In this document: piece after piece, positions 28,935-38,494 of the stretch | How the letters are laid out: each line of letters opens with the position of its first letter | Position numbering within the stretch: the first letter of the stretch is position 1 | NCBI GenBank assembly: GCA_002360555.1 | Contig: DEQS01000109.1 | Location: 1 to 41,589, forward strand | Origin: Chloracidobacterium sp. UBA3360 | GTDB taxonomy: Bacteria > Acidobacteriota > Blastocatellia > Pyrinomonadales > Pyrinomonadaceae | DNA: 41,589 bases | Direction of reading: 5' to 3' | Made by a program: the position numbers and the translations under genes | Notes under the pieces: generated by a model | The model's input: only the letters and a program-made list of their open reading frames with translations | The model's database searches: none | Told to the model about the DNA's origin: nothing

Positions 28935-30113
28935 TTATTTTACCTTCGCCGAAACGCGCTCGAAATTGGCCTTGGCTGATTTGGCAAGATCGGCCTCGCC
29001 GTGGGCCTCGGCAAGTTTGTAGGCTTTCTCGTAGTTTTCCTTTGCTAGTTTTAGGTCGCCGTTCTTTTCATATCCCGCGGCGAGACTGTCGTAGCAGTTT
29101 GCTGCGTAAGGATAACTTTCGAGGTTTACCTTAAACGCCTCGATCGCTTCGGCGATGCGATTTGCCTGGAGCAACTGATAGCCCATTTGATTTAGAGTCG
29201 TCTCAGGTATCGGTATCTTGTATCCGAACCGCTCAGACAGCTTTTTGTAATGACTTTGCAGTTCTGCAACGGTTCCGCCCTTTGGCTGCCAGCCCGCGAA
29301 AATCTTTCGCAGGCCCGCATAATACGCAGGCAAAACGACGGAGCCGTGATTCTCATCTTTAAATTGCCGAAACTCATATTCTAGGTCTTTGGGCTTTGAC
29401 CGTTTTATAAGATCCTGCAGATCGTTAAAGCCTCGGATATACGTCGGCTCATCGCCGACGGCGAAAAAGAATGTTTTGTTCCACTTCTTATCTTGCTTGA
29501 ACATCTCTTCCGTACGCTTGATGACGAAACTGTCGTCATACGCCAGAACAGGACTTGCCGCGATGTAGGCGTTAAATAGCTCAGGCCGCGAAACGAATGC
29601 ATACATCGCAAATAACCCGCCGAGCGAATGTCCCGCGAATATCCGGTAAGGCTGGGTGCGATAGTTTTTCTCCACCAGAGGTATGACCTCGGTTTCGATG
29701 AACTGCACGAATTTAGGCCCGCCGCCGACAGTTCCGCCTTTGCCATCGTCGGTCGGCGTTAGATCGCGAGATCGATTAGTATTTTGGATTCCCACGAGTA
29801 TCATCTCAGGCATCATACCGCTCCAGGCTTGCTGTTCGATGATCGCCGCCATCATTGCGTTTTGCGGCGGATGAGCGTCAAGCATATAGACGACGGGATA
29901 TCGGCTAATGCCGCGTTCATAATCCGCCGGTACGCGAACTAGAATTGTCCGTTCTTCGTTTAGGACGGTAGAGCTTATTTTGTATCGCGTATGGGCGACG
30001 CTCGCGACAAGCTGAGGCTGGGCATTGGCAGTGCTACAGAATACTAAGCCGGCAAACAGCAAGAGAAAATGTGCGAACGCACAAACCACAAATGACCGCT
30101 TTTGTTTTAACAT
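28935..30113 (-). CDS. Secreted esterase-family alpha/beta hydrolase with C-terminal TPR
   Basis: 392-residue exported protein, with a signal peptide ending CSTANAQ. The esterase domain (PF00756 type) has PVVYMLDAHPPQ, nucleophile S163 in FAGHSLGGLFAMYAF, and His in DENHGSVVLPAYY. Residues 300-392 form TPR-like helices (IAEAIEAFKVNLESYP, NGDLKLAKENYEKAYKLAEA). Esterase-TPR fusions of this kind are frequent in Bacteroidota and Acidobacteriota, resembling IroE/Fes-type siderophore or ester hydrolases, but the substrate is not known. ATG 30113 is chosen because it starts the signal peptide. The open frame extends to 30215, but the extra 34 residues lack a plausible start signal. It is divergent from the M28 peptidase gene. 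Confidence 0.88.
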   Translation of the reverse strand: MLKQKRSFVVCAFAHFLLLFAGLVFCSTANAQPQLVASVAHTRYKISSTVLNEERTILVRVPADYERGISRYPVVYMLDAHPPQNAMMAAIIEQQAWSGMMPEMILVGIQNTNRSRDLTPTDDGKGGTVGGGPKFVQFIETEVIPLVEKNYRTQPYRIFAGHSLGGLFAMYAFVSRPELFNAYIAASPVLAYDDSFVIKRTEEMFKQDKKWNKTFFFAVGDEPTYIRGFNDLQDLIKRSKPKDLEYEFRQFKDENHGSVVLPAYYAGLRKIFAGWQPKGGTVAELQSHYKKLSERFGYKIPIPETTLNQMGYQLLQANRIAEAIEAFKVNLESYPYAANCYDSLAAGYEKNGDLKLAKENYEKAYKLAEAHGEADLAKSAKANFERVSAKVK

Positions 30114-30261
30114 AATGACTGGATCCCGAAATATTTTTAATGTCTTAGATGCAGTATCGAATACAAGGTTGTCGAAGCTCACGATGTATACGGTTAGGAT
30201 CAGAAAATAGATCACAAATCACAAAACAAATTGGCAGCGAACTGCGTTAAACAAACTAACT

Positions 30262-31662
30262 ATGAAACACAATTATTTCAAACGAACCATCGCCGTCGCT
30301 GCTCTGTTGCTGGCGGCAAACATATTTAGCCTCGCTCAATCAGGCGGCAGATCGACGATCAACGAGACAAATGTTCGAGCGGAGATGAACTTTTTAGCGG
30401 GTGATGCGATGCAGGGACGCGGCAGCGGGACGATGTTCGAACGTATCGCGGCCGAATATATCGGGTCGCAGTTTATGCAGTTTGGGCTTGAGCCGGCGGG
30501 TGAAATGGGCATCGACGGCAAACAAACGTATGTTCAAACGGTAAATATTCCCGGCCGCGAGGAGCTTAAGACGATCCGTATCAAGGGTGAAGCTGGTAAG
30601 TCGATCGCATTTGGGAAAGACCTCGTCGTTTTTGCCCTGACTTCAAAACAAATCAGCGGTGAACTCCAGCGTGCAAAGCCCGGAGATGTTCTCAAAAAAG
30701 GTGCGATCGTCTTGCTAATGCTCGGGCCGGATGACGAATTTGACAAGATCCAACCGTCTGTCGCCGATATGATGAAAGCGGGGCCGGCGGCAATAGTTAT
30801 GGTTGAAACGAAAGAGCTGCGCGAAAACTGGAGCGAAGTGGCACAAAGGCGTTCGCCGGTGTCGCGTCGCGGCGGAGCAAGCTTGATGGCAGTTTCGAGC
30901 GACGGTATTAAAGCATTATCGGGCGTTGCGGACGGTACCGTTATTGAATTTGAGACTGAATTTGCTACGGGAAAAGGCACTCAGACCTGGAACGCGATGG
31001 GTAAGATAACGGGGAGTGATAAGACTTTGTCGTCCGAGGTCATTCTGCTTACATCGCATCTCGATCATTTAGGTGTGCGTGATAATGCACCGGGCGATGA
31101 CAAGATTTTTAACGGTGCGGATGATGATGCGTCAGGCTCGGTTGCCGTGTTGGAACTTGCTCGGGTGCTTGGTAGCGGTAAGCGTCCAAAACGTACTGTC
31201 TATTTCGTTTGTTTTGGCTCTGAGGAAGCGGGCGGATACGGTGCGACTTATTTCGTCAACAATATGCCGTTTCCCAAGGACAAACTTGTAGCGAATCTTG
31301 AGTTTGAGATGATCGGCCGGCCGGATGCGAAAGTTAAAGCCGAGGAACTTTGGCTGACCGGTTATGAAAGGTCAAACCTCGGACCGGAACTTGCGAAACG
31401 CGGTGCAAAGCTCGTGCAGGATCCGCATCCTGACCAGAATTTCTTTTTCCGGTCAGATAACATTCAGCTTGCAAGGGCGGGGATCATTGCTCATACGGTA
31501 TCGAGCTTTGGGTTACATACTGATTATCACAAGGCGAGCGACGAGGTGAAGACGATCGACTTTAGCCATATGACGCGGTCGATCAACTCGATGGTCAAAC
31601 CGGTGGAGTGGCTGATAAATTCAAATTTCAAACCGACTTGGAACGAAGGTAAAAAGCCGTAA
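30262..31662 (+). CDS. M28-family zinc aminopeptidase, secreted
   Basis: 466-residue exported metallopeptidase with signal peptide MKHNYFKRTIAVAALLLAAN. A PA-like insert occupies about 100-230. The M28 catalytic domain has H in LLTSHLDHLGV, D in FNGADDDASGS, EE in CFGSEEAGGYGAT, a further acid in LEFEMIGR and H in HTDYHKASDE, which are the expected di-zinc ligands. Family members remove N-terminal residues or act as glutaminyl-cyclase-like enzymes in the periplasm. It is divergent from the esterase-TPR gene with a 148-bp gap. An inverted-repeat element follows its stop at once and may end transcription. Confidence 0.92.
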   Translation: MKHNYFKRTIAVAALLLAANIFSLAQSGGRSTINETNVRAEMNFLAGDAMQGRGSGTMFERIAAEYIGSQFMQFGLEPAGEMGIDGKQTYVQTVNIPGREELKTIRIKGEAGKSIAFGKDLVVFALTSKQISGELQRAKPGDVLKKGAIVLLMLGPDDEFDKIQPSVADMMKAGPAAIVMVETKELRENWSEVAQRRSPVSRRGGASLMAVSSDGIKALSGVADGTVIEFETEFATGKGTQTWNAMGKITGSDKTLSSEVILLTSHLDHLGVRDNAPGDDKIFNGADDDASGSVAVLELARVLGSGKRPKRTVYFVCFGSEEAGGYGATYFVNNMPFPKDKLVANLEFEMIGRPDAKVKAEELWLTGYERSNLGPELAKRGAKLVQDPHPDQNFFFRSDNIQLARAGIIAHTVSSFGLHTDYHKASDEVKTIDFSHMTRSINSMVKPVEWLINSNFKPTWNEGKKP

Positions 31663-31668
31663 GAAGTA

Positions 31669-31744
31669 TTGCCCACGAAACACACGAAATACACTAAAAG
31701 TAAGAGCTTCTTTTTTTCGTGACTTTCGTGTGTTTCGCGGGTAA
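31669..31744. repeat. Inverted-repeat element with TTGCCCACGAAACACACGAAA termini (copy 2)
   Basis: The left arm at 31669-31689 pairs with the right arm at 31724-31744 across about 35 bases, with only a few mismatches, in a long hairpin. The termini match the element at 1638-1720. It sits exactly between two convergent genes, seven bases after the M28 stop and four before the membrane protein stop, so it may act as a bidirectional terminator. Confidence 0.75.
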
Positions 31745-31748
31745 ATTT

Positions 31749-32150
31749 TTATCTAGCGAGGCGGTGGCCAAAGAGCGTAACCGGAATAAACATCAATAGG
31801 CCGATGATGATGAACCACATCGGCTGGCCCGGCAGCATAAAGATATTGCCGATCATGCCGAGAGTCAGGATCGTACCAACTATCACCGGCAGTGTAATGC
31901 CTTGCGAAACCTGGCGGCTCATCTTGGTGACGATAAAACCGCCGGCAAATGACGCAAGAAAATAGCCGATCAGCACGATCACATAGCCGAGCGGCGGCAC
32001 GTTTGCCATAAAATCGCGTAGCCGGACCGAGTCTTCCATGATCTCAGCACTGGGCGGCATAACGACAAGTGTATTGACCATTTCGACGATCATCATAATG
32101 CCGAACGAAACGATCAGGGCGACGACTACGGACAAAATTTTACGTCCCAT
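31749..32150 (-). CDS. Four-helix integral membrane protein, function unknown
   Basis: 133-residue protein with four hydrophobic segments: residues 5-30 (ILSVVVALIVSFGIMMIVEM), 53-77 (LGYVIVLIGYFLASFAGGFI), 86-106 (GITLPVIVGTILTLGMIGNI) and 110-130 (PMWFIIIGLLMFIPVTLFGH). Short loops and a basic C-terminus suggest both ends are cytoplasmic. No catalytic motif is seen. The ATG at 32150 is preceded by a strong GGAGG. Similar small proteins occur widely as unannotated membrane proteins. It is divergent from the large kinase gene and convergent with the M28 gene. Confidence 0.78.
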   Translation of the reverse strand: MGRKILSVVVALIVSFGIMMIVEMVNTLVVMPPSAEIMEDSVRLRDFMANVPPLGYVIVLIGYFLASFAGGFIVTKMSRQVSQGITLPVIVGTILTLGMIGNIFMLPGQPMWFIIIGLLMFIPVTLFGHRLAR

Positions 32151-32323
32151 ATTTACCTCCGGTGGCTAGATCGACTTTAACAGCGAACGCTCCTATTTAT
32201 ACCCAAACAACCTCGCAAGTCAAGCATTTTGGGACATGGGTAACAGGTGTGGTTTTGGCTCGGCAAACAATATAAAATATTTTTCGTAAGTGATAAGACT
32301 ATACCTAGTAACCTGAGCTATCG

Positions 32324-35300
32324 ATGACACCGGAACGCTGGCACCAGATCGAGGAGATCTTTCACGAGGCTTTAGACCTCGAAGCGGGTCCCCGCGCAAA
32401 ATTCATAAAACAGAAAGCCGGCGATGACGCGGAACTAAAAGCCGAGGTGGAACGATTGTTGTCGCAGTTTGATGAGGCGAGCAGCTTTATCGAGCAGCCT
32501 CTCTACGACAGCGCCAAAAACGCCGTTCTCTCGTCCTTGCTTGATGAAACCGATGAAGATCCGATGGTCGGAACCGTGCTCGGCAACTATCGCATCGAAC
32601 GTGAGGTCGGCCGCGGCGGCATGGGTGCCGTGTACGAAGCGTATCGTGCGGACGGTGAATTTCGGCTGCGGGTCGCGTTAAAGGTCGTAAAACGTGGTGT
32701 CGATACAGATTTTGTGCTTCGCCGCTTTCGCAATGAACGCCAGATCCTCGCGGCGTTTGACCATCCATTTATTACACGGCTTATCGATGGCGGTTCGACG
32801 CCCGACGGGCGGCCGTATTTTGTGATGGAGTTTATCGACGGCCAGACGCTTTATAGGTACTGCGATAAAAATCGTCTGTCTGTCGATGAGCGGCTAGAGC
32901 TGTTTTGCCGCATTTGCGAGCCGGTCGAGTATGCCCATCAAAAACTGATCATCCACCGTGATCTCAAACCGTCGAATATATTTATTACAAATGATGGTTC
33001 ACCGCGTCTGCTGGATTTTGGTATTGCTAAGCTGCTAGACCCGGATATGGCTTCGGACACTCTGGAGCCGACTGCGACGGCGTTGCGGATGATGACGGTT
33101 GACTATGCCAGTCCCGAACAAGTTCGCGGAGAAAGAGTTACGTATTCGACCGATGTTTATAGTCTCGGCGTAATCCTGTTTGAGCTGCTCACAGGTTATC
33201 GGCCATACAGGCTAAAGAGCCGCTCGCCACATGATGTTGCCAGAGCGATCTGCGACGACGAGCCGATCCTGCCAAGTGTTGCAGCGTCTGGTCGAGAGAG
33301 CGAATTGGCGGTGGTCAAGGTAAATCCGTCTGCCGTTACGCTAGCCGGAACGTTTGATTCGTCGCTAGGTTCACCCGAGCAGCTCGCCGGTCAGCTTCGA
33401 AGCAATCTCGACAACATTATCTTGAAGGCCCTTAGTAAGACACCTGATCAGCGGTACGCATCCGTCGCAGCCTTTCGCGAAGACATTGAACGGCACCTCA
33501 AAGGCGAAACGGTTGCCATGCATGTTCAGTTCCCAAAACCGTCAAAACGAGGGGCGGCGGAGAATCGGGCGGATACCACTTTGCTCGCCGTTCTGCCGCT
33601 GAGTGTGCTGAACGGGCCAGGCGGAGAAAGCACTGACGAAGCATATCTCACGGTCGGGCTGGCCGACGCGATCATAACACGTCTGACGAGCGTCAGAAAG
33701 CTGACCGTCAGGCCGACGAGCTCGATAACGCGATATCACGAGCATCACATAAATCCATTTCGTGCCGGCATGGAGCTAGGCGTGGATTACGTCCTCGATG
33801 GCAGGCTGCGGAGGTTTGGCGACCGTTTGCGGATATCGCTGCAACTGCTAGATGTAAAGAATATTACCGCGATATGGGCCGGGCAGTTTGACGAGTTGTT
33901 GACCGACGTATTGGAACTTGAGGACGCGATCTCGCGTCAGGTTGCCGATGCTCTCATACCGCATTTGACCGGGAAAGACCATGAAATCCTTTCTAAACGC
34001 AGCACCAACGATCCAGCCGCACACGAAGCCTATTTGCGCGGGCGATTTTATTGGAATCAATTCACATCGCAATCGCTGCCTAAGGCTCTCGAGGCATACA
34101 GGGCAGCCGTTGCGGCGGATCCCAATTTCGCGCAGGCTCACAGTGCGATCGCGGAGCTCTACATTTGGGCAGGGATCTACGGCCTAATACCGACCGTCGA
34201 GGCCTACCGGAATGCGTGGGACTATGTGCATTCCGCCCTGGCGCGCGATCCGGCGCTGGCCGAAGCTCATGCGGCAAACGCTTTGCTGCTGAACAACGAA
34301 TTTAGATATGGCCCGTCTGAGACCAGCTTTCTCCGGTCGATTTCGCTCAATCCGCAATACTCTCTTGCCCGCGAATGGTATGCCGCCCTGTTGATAGGCA
34401 ATGGCCGTTTTGATGAAGGCATAGAGCAGATGCGGCTTTCCGAGCAACTCGATCCAATGTCGCTGAGAACAAAGATCCTCGTCATCTGGTATTTCTATCA
34501 AACCGGCCGATTCGAAGAAGCGCTTGCGAAGGCAAACGAAGTTATTGCGATCGACCCAAATTACCCTCAGGGGCATCTTCAGGCCGGAAACGTTTTGAGT
34601 TTTTTGGGCCGTCATGACGAGGCCCTTGAGGCCCTCGCGCGGGCGAACGAGATGATGCCCGCAGCCGCACTGGTCGAGTATCACCTTTGTTTTGCATATC
34701 AGCGAGCGGGCCGGCTTGAGGACACGCGGAATCTCGCGGATTCGATCGAAGCGAGGGCGAAAAAGGAGTTTGTGAAGCCGTATTTCCTAGGAATGGCAAA
34801 TTTTGCGGCGGGCCGTATCGACAGAGCATTCCATTTTCTTGAAGTGGCTCTCAACGAACGTGATGCTTGGCTTGTGTGGATCGGAACCGAACCGAATCTG
34901 GAAATGCTCCACAACGATCCGCGTTTTAAACGTATTGTAGCGGCGACACACCGAGAGATCGTCGATGGCAAGGTCCGGGTGATCGATGAGAACCTTCCGT
35001 TTGACACTTCGCGGCACATTTCCGAGGCGGTAACTGAGCCTTTGGAGGAAACTAATACGATGGAGTTTGCTCCGGGTTTCTTCGGGAGGCACCGTGTTGG
35101 ATTAACGGTCACCGGTGTCCTGATGTTGCTTATTGGGATCAGCTATTTGACAGGGATACTTACCGTTTCGTTCGAGAGTGGGCCGCAACTGGCTCTTCGT
35201 CCAATGAGCGCGGCACCGCGTTCGATCGCCGTTCTCCCGTTCGAGAATGAGACGGGGGATGAGGCAAACAATTATATCTCCGACGGGCTCGGCGAAGCCC

Positions 35301-36583
35301 TCAAACTGCAATTGTCGTCGTATCCCGAGATCCGTTCGGTGACGCGAGCGTCGATTGCAACGCTCAAAAAGGACGATATGGATGCTCAGGCGATCGGCCG
35401 GGAACTAGGGGTAGAGAGTATTGTTTCGGGAAAACTCACGCGGCGCGACGACGGGTTCGTGCTCAACGTTCAGCATATCAAGATAGCAGATGGCAGATTG
35501 CTGTTTTCGATGTTTTTCGCTGAAACTCCGGATAAGATACTTTCGCTTCAGGGAGAAATGACGAGGATCACGATCGAGAAGCTGAATTTGAAGGCGGACG
35601 CTATCACAGTCGAACAGCCGAAAAGGTATACCTCAAACAACGAGGCTTTCTCAATCTATCTGAAGGGTGAATACAGCCGACAGAAAGGCACGCCAGCCGG
35701 GACGACCGAAAGTATCAAGTTCTACAAACAGGCGATCGAACTCGATCCAAACTATGCGCTGGCGTACCAAGGACTGGCTCTCGCTTATCGCATAGCCCCG
35801 GCGTACGGCACGCACACGCCTCAAGAGGCCTATCCCGCAGCAAAAGATTGGGCGATGAAAGCGTTAGCGATCGACCCGACGCTCGGTTCGGCACACGTCC
35901 CACTCGCGTCGATCAAATTCGTCTGGGATTGGGATTTTGCCGGAGCAGAAACCGAGTACAAAGAAGCGATCAGGTTGTCGCCAAACAACGCTGAAGCCCA
36001 TTATAGCTATGGTAATGCTCTGGTGGCATTGGGCCGTGCAGATGATGCTCTGACCGAATTGCGGATCGCCCAACAGCTTGATCCACTATCAAACACGATC
36101 GCATCGAATACCGCGTGGGCGTTGTATATAGCCGGCCGACTAGACGAGGCGGAGGCACAGATACGTCAGGTGCTGGCTCGCGACCCAAATTTCGCGCGAG
36201 CACACCTCGTGCTCGGAGAGATCTACCTCGAACGAGGAAAGTATGACCTGGCGATCTCTTCTTTTCAGAACTCCAGACAACTGGCGGGCGACCCGCTGAC
36301 TGACATGGCGATCGGACATGCATACGGGGTTGCGGGGCGATCAGCGGAAGCCAAGAAGGTAGCTGCGGAACTTGAAGCCAAGGTAATGAAGAAAGAAGTT
36401 TCAGCGTTTTTGCCCGCAGTTGTTTACGCCGGGCTAAATGAAAAGGACAAGTCATTTTATTGGCTCGAACGTGCGTACCAGGAACGATCCAATTGGTTAA
36501 CGTTATTAAAAGTGGGCCGCCGTATGAAAAATCTTCACGGCGACCCTAGGTTTGACGATCTGCTGAAACGGGTTGGATTTTGA
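32324..36583 (+). CDS. Membrane Ser/Thr protein kinase with two TolB/FlgO-like plus TPR modules
   Basis: 1419-residue multidomain protein. Residues 1-80 are a helical region usual in acidobacterial kinases (MTPERWHQIEEIFHEALDLE). The kinase domain spans about 88-380, with Gly loop GRGGMG at 96-101, K120 in VALKVVKR, HRDLKPSN at 211-218, DFG at 231-233 and YASPEQ. A first TolB/FlgO-like domain begins near 417 (LLAVLPLSVLNG), followed by TPRs to about 910. A transmembrane helix lies near 920-945. A second TolB/FlgO-like domain begins at about 963 (RSIAVLPFENETGD), followed by TPRs to the end. Predicted topology puts kinase and module 1 in the cytoplasm and module 2 outside. The sensor role of module 2 is inferred. 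All catalytic residues are present, so the kinase should be active. Confidence 0.93.
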   Translation: MTPERWHQIEEIFHEALDLEAGPRAKFIKQKAGDDAELKAEVERLLSQFDEASSFIEQPLYDSAKNAVLSSLLDETDEDPMVGTVLGNYRIEREVGRGGMGAVYEAYRADGEFRLRVALKVVKRGVDTDFVLRRFRNERQILAAFDHPFITRLIDGGSTPDGRPYFVMEFIDGQTLYRYCDKNRLSVDERLELFCRICEPVEYAHQKLIIHRDLKPSNIFITNDGSPRLLDFGIAKLLDPDMASDTLEPTATALRMMTVDYASPEQVRGERVTYSTDVYSLGVILFELLTGYRPYRLKSRSPHDVARAICDDEPILPSVAASGRESELAVVKVNPSAVTLAGTFDSSLGSPEQLAGQLRSNLDNIILKALSKTPDQRYASVAAFREDIERHLKGETVAMHVQFPKPSKRGAAENRADTTLLAVLPLSVLNGPGGESTDEAYLTVGLADAIITRLTSVRKLTVRPTSSITRYHEHHINPFRAGMELGVDYVLDGRLRRFGDRLRISLQLLDVKNITAIWAGQFDELLTDVLELEDAISRQVADALIPHLTGKDHEILSKRSTNDPAAHEAYLRGRFYWNQFTSQSLPKALEAYRAAVAADPNFAQAHSAIAELYIWAGIYGLIPTVEAYRNAWDYVHSALARDPALAEAHAANALLLNNEFRYGPSETSFLRSISLNPQYSLAREWYAALLIGNGRFDEGIEQMRLSEQLDPMSLRTKILVIWYFYQTGRFEEALAKANEVIAIDPNYPQGHLQAGNVLSFLGRHDEALEALARANEMMPAAALVEYHLCFAYQRAGRLEDTRNLADSIEARAKKEFVKPYFLGMANFAAGRIDRAFHFLEVALNERDAWLVWIGTEPNLEMLHNDPRFKRIVAATHREIVDGKVRVIDENLPFDTSRHISEAVTEPLEETNTMEFAPGFFGRHRVGLTVTGVLMLLIGISYLTGILTVSFESGPQLALRPMSAAPRSIAVLPFENETGDEANNYISDGLGEALKLQLSSYPEIRSVTRASIATLKKDDMDAQAIGRELGVESIVSGKLTRRDDGFVLNVQHIKIADGRLLFSMFFAETPDKILSLQGEMTRITIEKLNLKADAITVEQPKRYTSNNEAFSIYLKGEYSRQKGTPAGTTESIKFYKQAIELDPNYALAYQGLALAYRIAPAYGTHTPQEAYPAAKDWAMKALAIDPTLGSAHVPLASIKFVWDWDFAGAETEYKEAIRLSPNNAEAHYSYGNALVALGRADDALTELRIAQQLDPLSNTIASNTAWALYIAGRLDEAEAQIRQVLARDPNFARAHLVLGEIYLERGKYDLAISSFQNSRQLAGDPLTDMAIGHAYGVAGRSAEAKKVAAELEAKVMKKEVSAFLPAVVYAGLNEKDKSFYWLERAYQERSNWLTLLKVGRRMKNLHGDPRFDDLLKRVGF

Positions 36584-36589
36584 GAGGCT

Positions 36590-38428
36590 CTATTGCTCTG
36601 AGATCACCGGGACAGGATAAGTGCTTCGCGGCCCTGTGATCAGGTGGCCTTTCACAAAGTCATTAAAGATCTTTGTACTGATCATATTTGGATGCATCGC
36701 CTTTGTAATTGCAAAGTCATCTGAAGTGAACTTTGCAGACTCGACCGACACGAATCCGTCGTTCCACATTGGGCTCACACACAATATGGGCATAGAGTCT
36801 CCGACCAGAGCTGAGAATTTTGTCCCCTTCTTTTGCGTTACGTAGCGATTGAAGATCGCGATCTCGTCCGGCATTATTTCCCGTGCGGTTTGCATTACAT
36901 TTTTGAATACATCGCTGTTAGCCATTGAATCAGCACAGGGCACTCCCAGATTTGGCGATCCCATCATTAACAAATGTTTTACGACCGGACGGCCATCGTC
37001 CACTGTTTGCATATGTTTATGGACATATAGCCGCGCGACCAGCCCTCCGGTCGAGTGGGAAAGCATATCGACATGCCAGGCGTTCAGATCGGCCCGCATT
37101 TTATCAACAAATCCGTCGAGCATCTCGGCATTGTCATAAACCGTTCGATTCGGCCGGCTTTGTCCGGTCGTGTCTTTCGCCCGTTCGGTCTTCCAACCAT
37201 AACTATGTGTTGTTGTTAATAAATTCTGATACATCTCATATTCCTGGAGGTTGGTCCAGATACCGGGCACAAATACGAGTGGTTTGGGGACGATCTTAAT
37301 ATTCTTAGTCAGGTCATCGACTTTCTTGTAATTTTCCCAAAGCTCGGCCTTGACGCGTTGAACGAGGCGTGGGCGTCCGTCGTCGTACCAGCCATAGCCG
37401 CTCGTATCCCAGAGCATTTCGATCTCACGTTCTTCATTAGGCTCGATGCGTATCGAAAATGTTTGGTCTTTAAGCGGCACGTCCGGTTTGGAACCGTCCC
37501 ATTTATCGCCCTTGTATGTTTCCTTAAGATAAACTTCCGCAAAGCGGGATTCGCCCGAGAGATTGAGAACTTTGGCTTTGACCTTGACCCAATTCCCGTC
37601 AACGGTGCCTTTTTGTTCAGAGACCTCTTGCCAATCGTTCCAGTTTGGAAACTGCATGTCTTCGAACCTGAGATCGGTTATGCGTAGCGGTGCGCCGCAA
37701 CTCTCGAGATTCCAGCTTATCTTTTCTGTGACACCCTGCCAGGTTCTCGAGTAACTGCCGGACAATCGATTTGGGTCTGCAGGATCGACACGGTCACTGC
37801 CGTCGCTTGTTATCGAATTCCCATCGACGCTTGTCGTGGAGGGCGGCATATTAAAGCTCTTTCCTTCTTTAGGCGTACATTGGCCGCTGTAGACTGTTGA
37901 TTGCGACCCGCTCGTCTCACCTTTGATTTGCGGTAATCCAACGCTGACGGTGTAAGAACCGTCAGCATTCACACCGATGCTAACATTGGCATCAACGCCC
38001 TCTCCGATGCCTACGGTAAGTGTTTTAGACAATGATTCGCCACGCATGTCTTTCCATGTCTTGCCGCGATCGCACGAGTTCTTTTCGACGGCCGTTACCT
38101 TTTCCGTGGATTGGACCCGGCTGGTGATGCTCGCTTTGCCTATGTTTGATCCGTTTCGTTCGGGGGATTCGATCACTGCGACCGAAGCTTTGTAGTCGTA
38201 GACCATTTCCCAATCCCGCTTGTCTTCACCGCGTGCAGAAACCCGCGGGGTTGTTTTGTTATCAACCATTTTCTGATAACGAGAATAGGTAACTGAACCA
38301 GTCCACGCACCGGAGCAAGTCGATCTCGCCTGACTCGGTTTCTTTTGACCGAACGCGATCGAAATAGAGAGACTGAAAAGAATTGCGAAAGTTATGAATT
38401 GTCTAGTAAAAATGAATCCGCGTTGCAT
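36590..38428 (-). CDS. Secreted alpha/beta hydrolase (lipase/PGAP1-like), paralogue of the 39048-41408 gene
   Basis: 612-residue exported protein with a signal peptide ending SIAFGQ. The N-terminal 270 residues hold an unrecognised domain opening CSGAWTGSVTYSRYQ. A central CARDB-like beta domain follows (VKVKAKVLNLSGESRFAEVY, DDGRPRLVQRVKAE). The hydrolase domain starts at LVFVPGIWTN, with nucleophile S459 in MLSHSTGGLVARLY, a likely acid in WNDGFVSVESA and His in AMHPNMIS. The layout is like extracellular lipases or acyltransferases; the substrate is unknown. ATG 38428 has GGAGG upstream, and the shared motif TGATACTTTTT lies 39 bp upstream. It is convergent with the kinase gene, six bases apart. 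The paralogue shares all parts but has an extra C-terminal domain. Confidence 0.85.
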   Translation of the reverse strand: MQRGFIFTRQFITFAILFSLSISIAFGQKKPSQARSTCSGAWTGSVTYSRYQKMVDNKTTPRVSARGEDKRDWEMVYDYKASVAVIESPERNGSNIGKASITSRVQSTEKVTAVEKNSCDRGKTWKDMRGESLSKTLTVGIGEGVDANVSIGVNADGSYTVSVGLPQIKGETSGSQSTVYSGQCTPKEGKSFNMPPSTTSVDGNSITSDGSDRVDPADPNRLSGSYSRTWQGVTEKISWNLESCGAPLRITDLRFEDMQFPNWNDWQEVSEQKGTVDGNWVKVKAKVLNLSGESRFAEVYLKETYKGDKWDGSKPDVPLKDQTFSIRIEPNEEREIEMLWDTSGYGWYDDGRPRLVQRVKAELWENYKKVDDLTKNIKIVPKPLVFVPGIWTNLQEYEMYQNLLTTTHSYGWKTERAKDTTGQSRPNRTVYDNAEMLDGFVDKMRADLNAWHVDMLSHSTGGLVARLYVHKHMQTVDDGRPVVKHLLMMGSPNLGVPCADSMANSDVFKNVMQTAREIMPDEIAIFNRYVTQKKGTKFSALVGDSMPILCVSPMWNDGFVSVESAKFTSDDFAITKAMHPNMISTKIFNDFVKGHLITGPRSTYPVPVISEQ

Positions 38429-38467
38429 ATTGAATTACCTCCAACATGTAAAGCGGATTCTGTTCGG

Positions 38468-38478
38468 AAAAAGTATCA
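38468..38478 (-). promoter_or_regulatory. Conserved leader motif TGATACTTTTT upstream of the 612-aa hydrolase
   Basis: On the minus strand, TGATACTTTTT precedes the start codon at 38428 by 39 bases. Copies also lie upstream of the two neighbouring secreted-protein genes. GATACT could be a -10 box, but no -35 is recognised. Confidence 0.4.
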
Positions 38479-38494
38479 GTGTTTTCTTACGGGA

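Noticed and set aside
30114..30215. Longer N-terminus for the esterase-TPR protein.
   Set aside because: The signal peptide begins at the ATG at 30113; the 34 extra residues have no supporting start signal.
35970..36455. Minus-strand frame of 161 codons under the kinase TPR region.
   Set aside because: It is a shadow of TPR-coding DNA with high GC third positions; no start signal or protein-like pattern.
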